From CAYTBN01 sp964542165 (lineage in GTDB: Bacteria; Myxococcota_A; UBA796; UBA9615; CAYRNR01): a stretch of DNA of 64,000 bases. The stretch lies in the NCBI GenBank assembly GCA_964542165.1, contig CAZITQ010000011.1:11413-75412 (forward strand). Direction: 5' to 3'. The notes under the pieces are model-generated. The model searched no databases, was not told the DNA's origin, and saw nothing but the letters and a program-made list of their open reading frames with translations. Shown here piece after piece: positions 59,625-64,000 of this stretch; the stretch's first letter is position 1, and each line of letters begins with the position of its first letter. The position numbers and the translations under genes were made by a program.

Positions 59625-61129
59625 TGGGCGCGCACCACACCGGTCCCGGCACCCGCGGCCTCGCCTTCCGCGAGACCACGCTGTTCGAACAGAGCGTTTC
59701 CGGCCGCTGTGCGGTCGACCTTCCCGTCTGCGACGTAGACGAGTCCGAGGTGGGGGCCGCTGCCGCCCTGCCGGACCACCTGGTCCGGGTCGAGGTCGCC
59801 GGCTTCCCCGAGTGCAGCGAGCCCCAGGTGATGCGGCACTTCCTGCGCCTGTCCCAGTGGAACTTCGGCATCGACTCGGGCTTCTACCCGCTGGGCTCGT
59901 GCACCATGAAGTACAACCCCAAGGTCAACGAGGCGGCCGCCCGCCTCGACGGCCTGGCGATGCTCCACCCCCACCAGCCGGTGGACCAGGTCCAGGGGGC
60001 CCTGCAGATCGCCCACGAGACCCAGGAGATGCTCGGCGAGATCGCCGGGATGGACGCGGTCAGCCTCCACCCGTCGGCCGGTGCCCAGGGTGAGCTGTGC
60101 GGGTTGATGGTGATCCGCGCCTTCCACGAGAAGAACGGCAACCCGCGCAAGCGCGTGCTGATCCCCGACACCGCCCACGGCACCAACCCCGCGTCGGCGG
60201 TGCTGTGCGGCTACGACGTGGTCGAGGTACCCAGCGGCGACGACGGCGTGTTGCACCCCGAGACCCTGGCCGGGTACCTGGACGAGGACGTGGCCGCGCT
60301 GATGTTGACCAACCCCAACACCCTGGGGCTGTTCGAGGGTCACATCGGCGAGCTGGCCGAGCTGCTCCACGGGGTGGGCGCCCAGCTCTACATGGACGGG
60401 GCCAACCTCAACGCGATGATGGGCATCACCCGCCCGGGCGACCAGGGCGTGGACGTGATGCACTTCAACCTGCACAAGACGTTCTCGACGCCCCACGGCG
60501 GCGGCGGTCCGGGCTCGGGACCGGTGGGGGTCAAGGCGCACCTGGCGCCCTTCCTGCCCAACCCGTACGTGGTCCGCGAGGGCGATCGCTATGTGCCCAA
60601 CGGCTTCCAGCAGCGGCCGGACAGCATCGGCCAGCTGCGGGCCTTCATGGGCAACTTCGGGGTGGTGGTCCGGGCCTACACCTATCTGCGTGAGCTGGGC
60701 GCGCCGGGCCTCAAGCGGGTCACCGAACTGGCGGTCCTCAACGCCAACTACGTGCGGGCCCGCCTGCGCGGGCACTATCCGATCCCCTACGACACCACCT
60801 GCATGCACGAGGTGGTGGTGACCACCGCCGGGGTGGCCCCCAAGCGGGCCAACGTGGACGTGGCCAAGGGACTCATCGACCTGGGCTACCACCCGCCCAC
60901 CATGTCCTTCCCGCTCGTGGTGGAGGACGCCCTGATGATCGAGCCCACCGAGACCGAGTCGCCGGAGACCCTGGACGCCTTCTGCGACGCGATGATCGAG
61001 CTGCGGCGCCAGCTGGACGAAGATCCGGAGCCCCTGCGCGAGGCCCCGATCCGGCCGGTGGTTCGCCGGCTGGACGAGGTCACCGCGGCCCGGAAACCCG
61101 TGCTCCGCTGGGAGCCCGACGGGGACTGA
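59624..61129 (+). CDS. gcvPB: Glycine dehydrogenase (decarboxylating) subunit 2
   Basis: A 501-residue C-terminal half of split P protein, carrying the PLP Lys: Lys285 in HFNLHKTFSTPHGGGGPGSGPVGVK. Other signatures: QWNFGIDSGFYPLGSCTMKYNPKVNE, HPSAGAQGELCGLMVIRA, TAHGTNPASA and GANLNAMMGITRPGD. ATG 59624 overlaps the gcvPA stop. With gcvT and gcvH it gives glycine decarboxylation; lpd is not in the window. Confidence 0.97.
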   Translation: MGAHHTGPGTRGLAFRETTLFEQSVSGRCAVDLPVCDVDESEVGAAAALPDHLVRVEVAGFPECSEPQVMRHFLRLSQWNFGIDSGFYPLGSCTMKYNPKVNEAAARLDGLAMLHPHQPVDQVQGALQIAHETQEMLGEIAGMDAVSLHPSAGAQGELCGLMVIRAFHEKNGNPRKRVLIPDTAHGTNPASAVLCGYDVVEVPSGDDGVLHPETLAGYLDEDVAALMLTNPNTLGLFEGHIGELAELLHGVGAQLYMDGANLNAMMGITRPGDQGVDVMHFNLHKTFSTPHGGGGPGSGPVGVKAHLAPFLPNPYVVREGDRYVPNGFQQRPDSIGQLRAFMGNFGVVVRAYTYLRELGAPGLKRVTELAVLNANYVRARLRGHYPIPYDTTCMHEVVVTTAGVAPKRANVDVAKGLIDLGYHPPTMSFPLVVEDALMIEPTETESPETLDAFCDAMIELRRQLDEDPEPLREAPIRPVVRRLDEVTAARKPVLRWEPDGD

Positions 61130-61287
61130 TCCCGCCCCCGCCCCACCCCTCAACGCTGCGATCGACCCGGGCCAGCGGCCGTCGAAGGTGGACCTTCGTG
61201 CGCCCGGATCGCGCACAGGGAGGCCCACGTCGTGTAGAACGGTAAGGTTCGACATCCGTGGGAGTCCGCCCAGCGAAGGGAGCATCG

Positions 61288-64000
<2,713 letters not shown>

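Overview
This is a high-GC, gene-dense scaffold from an uncultured bacterium, probably Myxococcota or a related former deltaproteobacterial lineage. That assignment is an inference. It rests on many secreted lipoproteins with a lipobox Cys followed by runs of Asp (DDDD(S/A/T)G), on C-terminal tails resembling MYXO-CTERM, on MopE-type repeats, and on an NtrC regulator. The two runs of exactly ten N (15035-15044 and 62929-62938) look like scaffold placeholders, as in a metagenome-assembled genome. I saw no rRNA, tRNA, CRISPR array, integrase, transposase or phage gene.

Layout. 1-9.6 kb: an Omp28-like lipoprotein that runs off the left edge, then a metallophore/cobalamin-type ABC uptake operon (binding protein, FecCD permease, ATPase, methyltransferase, membrane protein), facing a lipoprotein plus TonB-dependent receptor pair with its own promoter. 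9.6-20 kb: THEP1-like NTPase, GH20 hexosaminidase, lipoprotein, zinc-ribbon membrane protein, an SPFH/band-7 protein bracketed by two clusters of a 58-bp-period repeat, an S9 peptidase and a large Ig-like surface protein. 20-25 kb: the core translation operon rpsP-khpA-rimM-trmD-rplS-yraN, then an unusual lipoprotein with two peptidase-like domains and rsmI. trmD appears to start at AUU. 25-32 kb: hybrid histidine kinase, an ABC-2 exporter with two different permease subunits, and a PP-loop thiolase fused to an NFACT-R-like domain. 32-42.7 kb: secreted and membrane proteins of unknown role, an RCC1-like lipoprotein, a regulator with two winged helices divergent from a secreted trypsin-like protease, a methyltransferase that collides tail to tail with the protease, and an NtrC-type regulator. 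42.8-49.7 kb: TlpA-like thioredoxin with a DUF6029-like barrel, discoidin-like protein, a 41-residue membrane peptide missed by length cut-offs, GDSL hydrolase, UshA-like phosphoesterase and a VWA lipoprotein. 49.7-53.2 kb: a tight four-gene operon with two ArsA/Get3-like ATPases resembling the mycobacterial Rv3679-Rv3680 pair. 53.3-61.1 kb: the glycine cleavage system gcvT-gcvH ... gcvPA-gcvPB, split by about 3.4 kb of accessory DNA that holds an XRE/DUF6036-type toxin-antitoxin-like pair with a palindromic operator and an orphan sorting-signal remnant. 61.3-64 kb: a large MopE/lamin-tail surface protein that crosses an assembly gap and the right edge.

The most interesting items are the AUU start of trmD, the Get3-like operon, the two-peptidase lipoprotein, the missing stop codons between protease and methyltransferase, three separate families of large inverted or REP-like repeats, and the accessory insertion inside the gcv locus.
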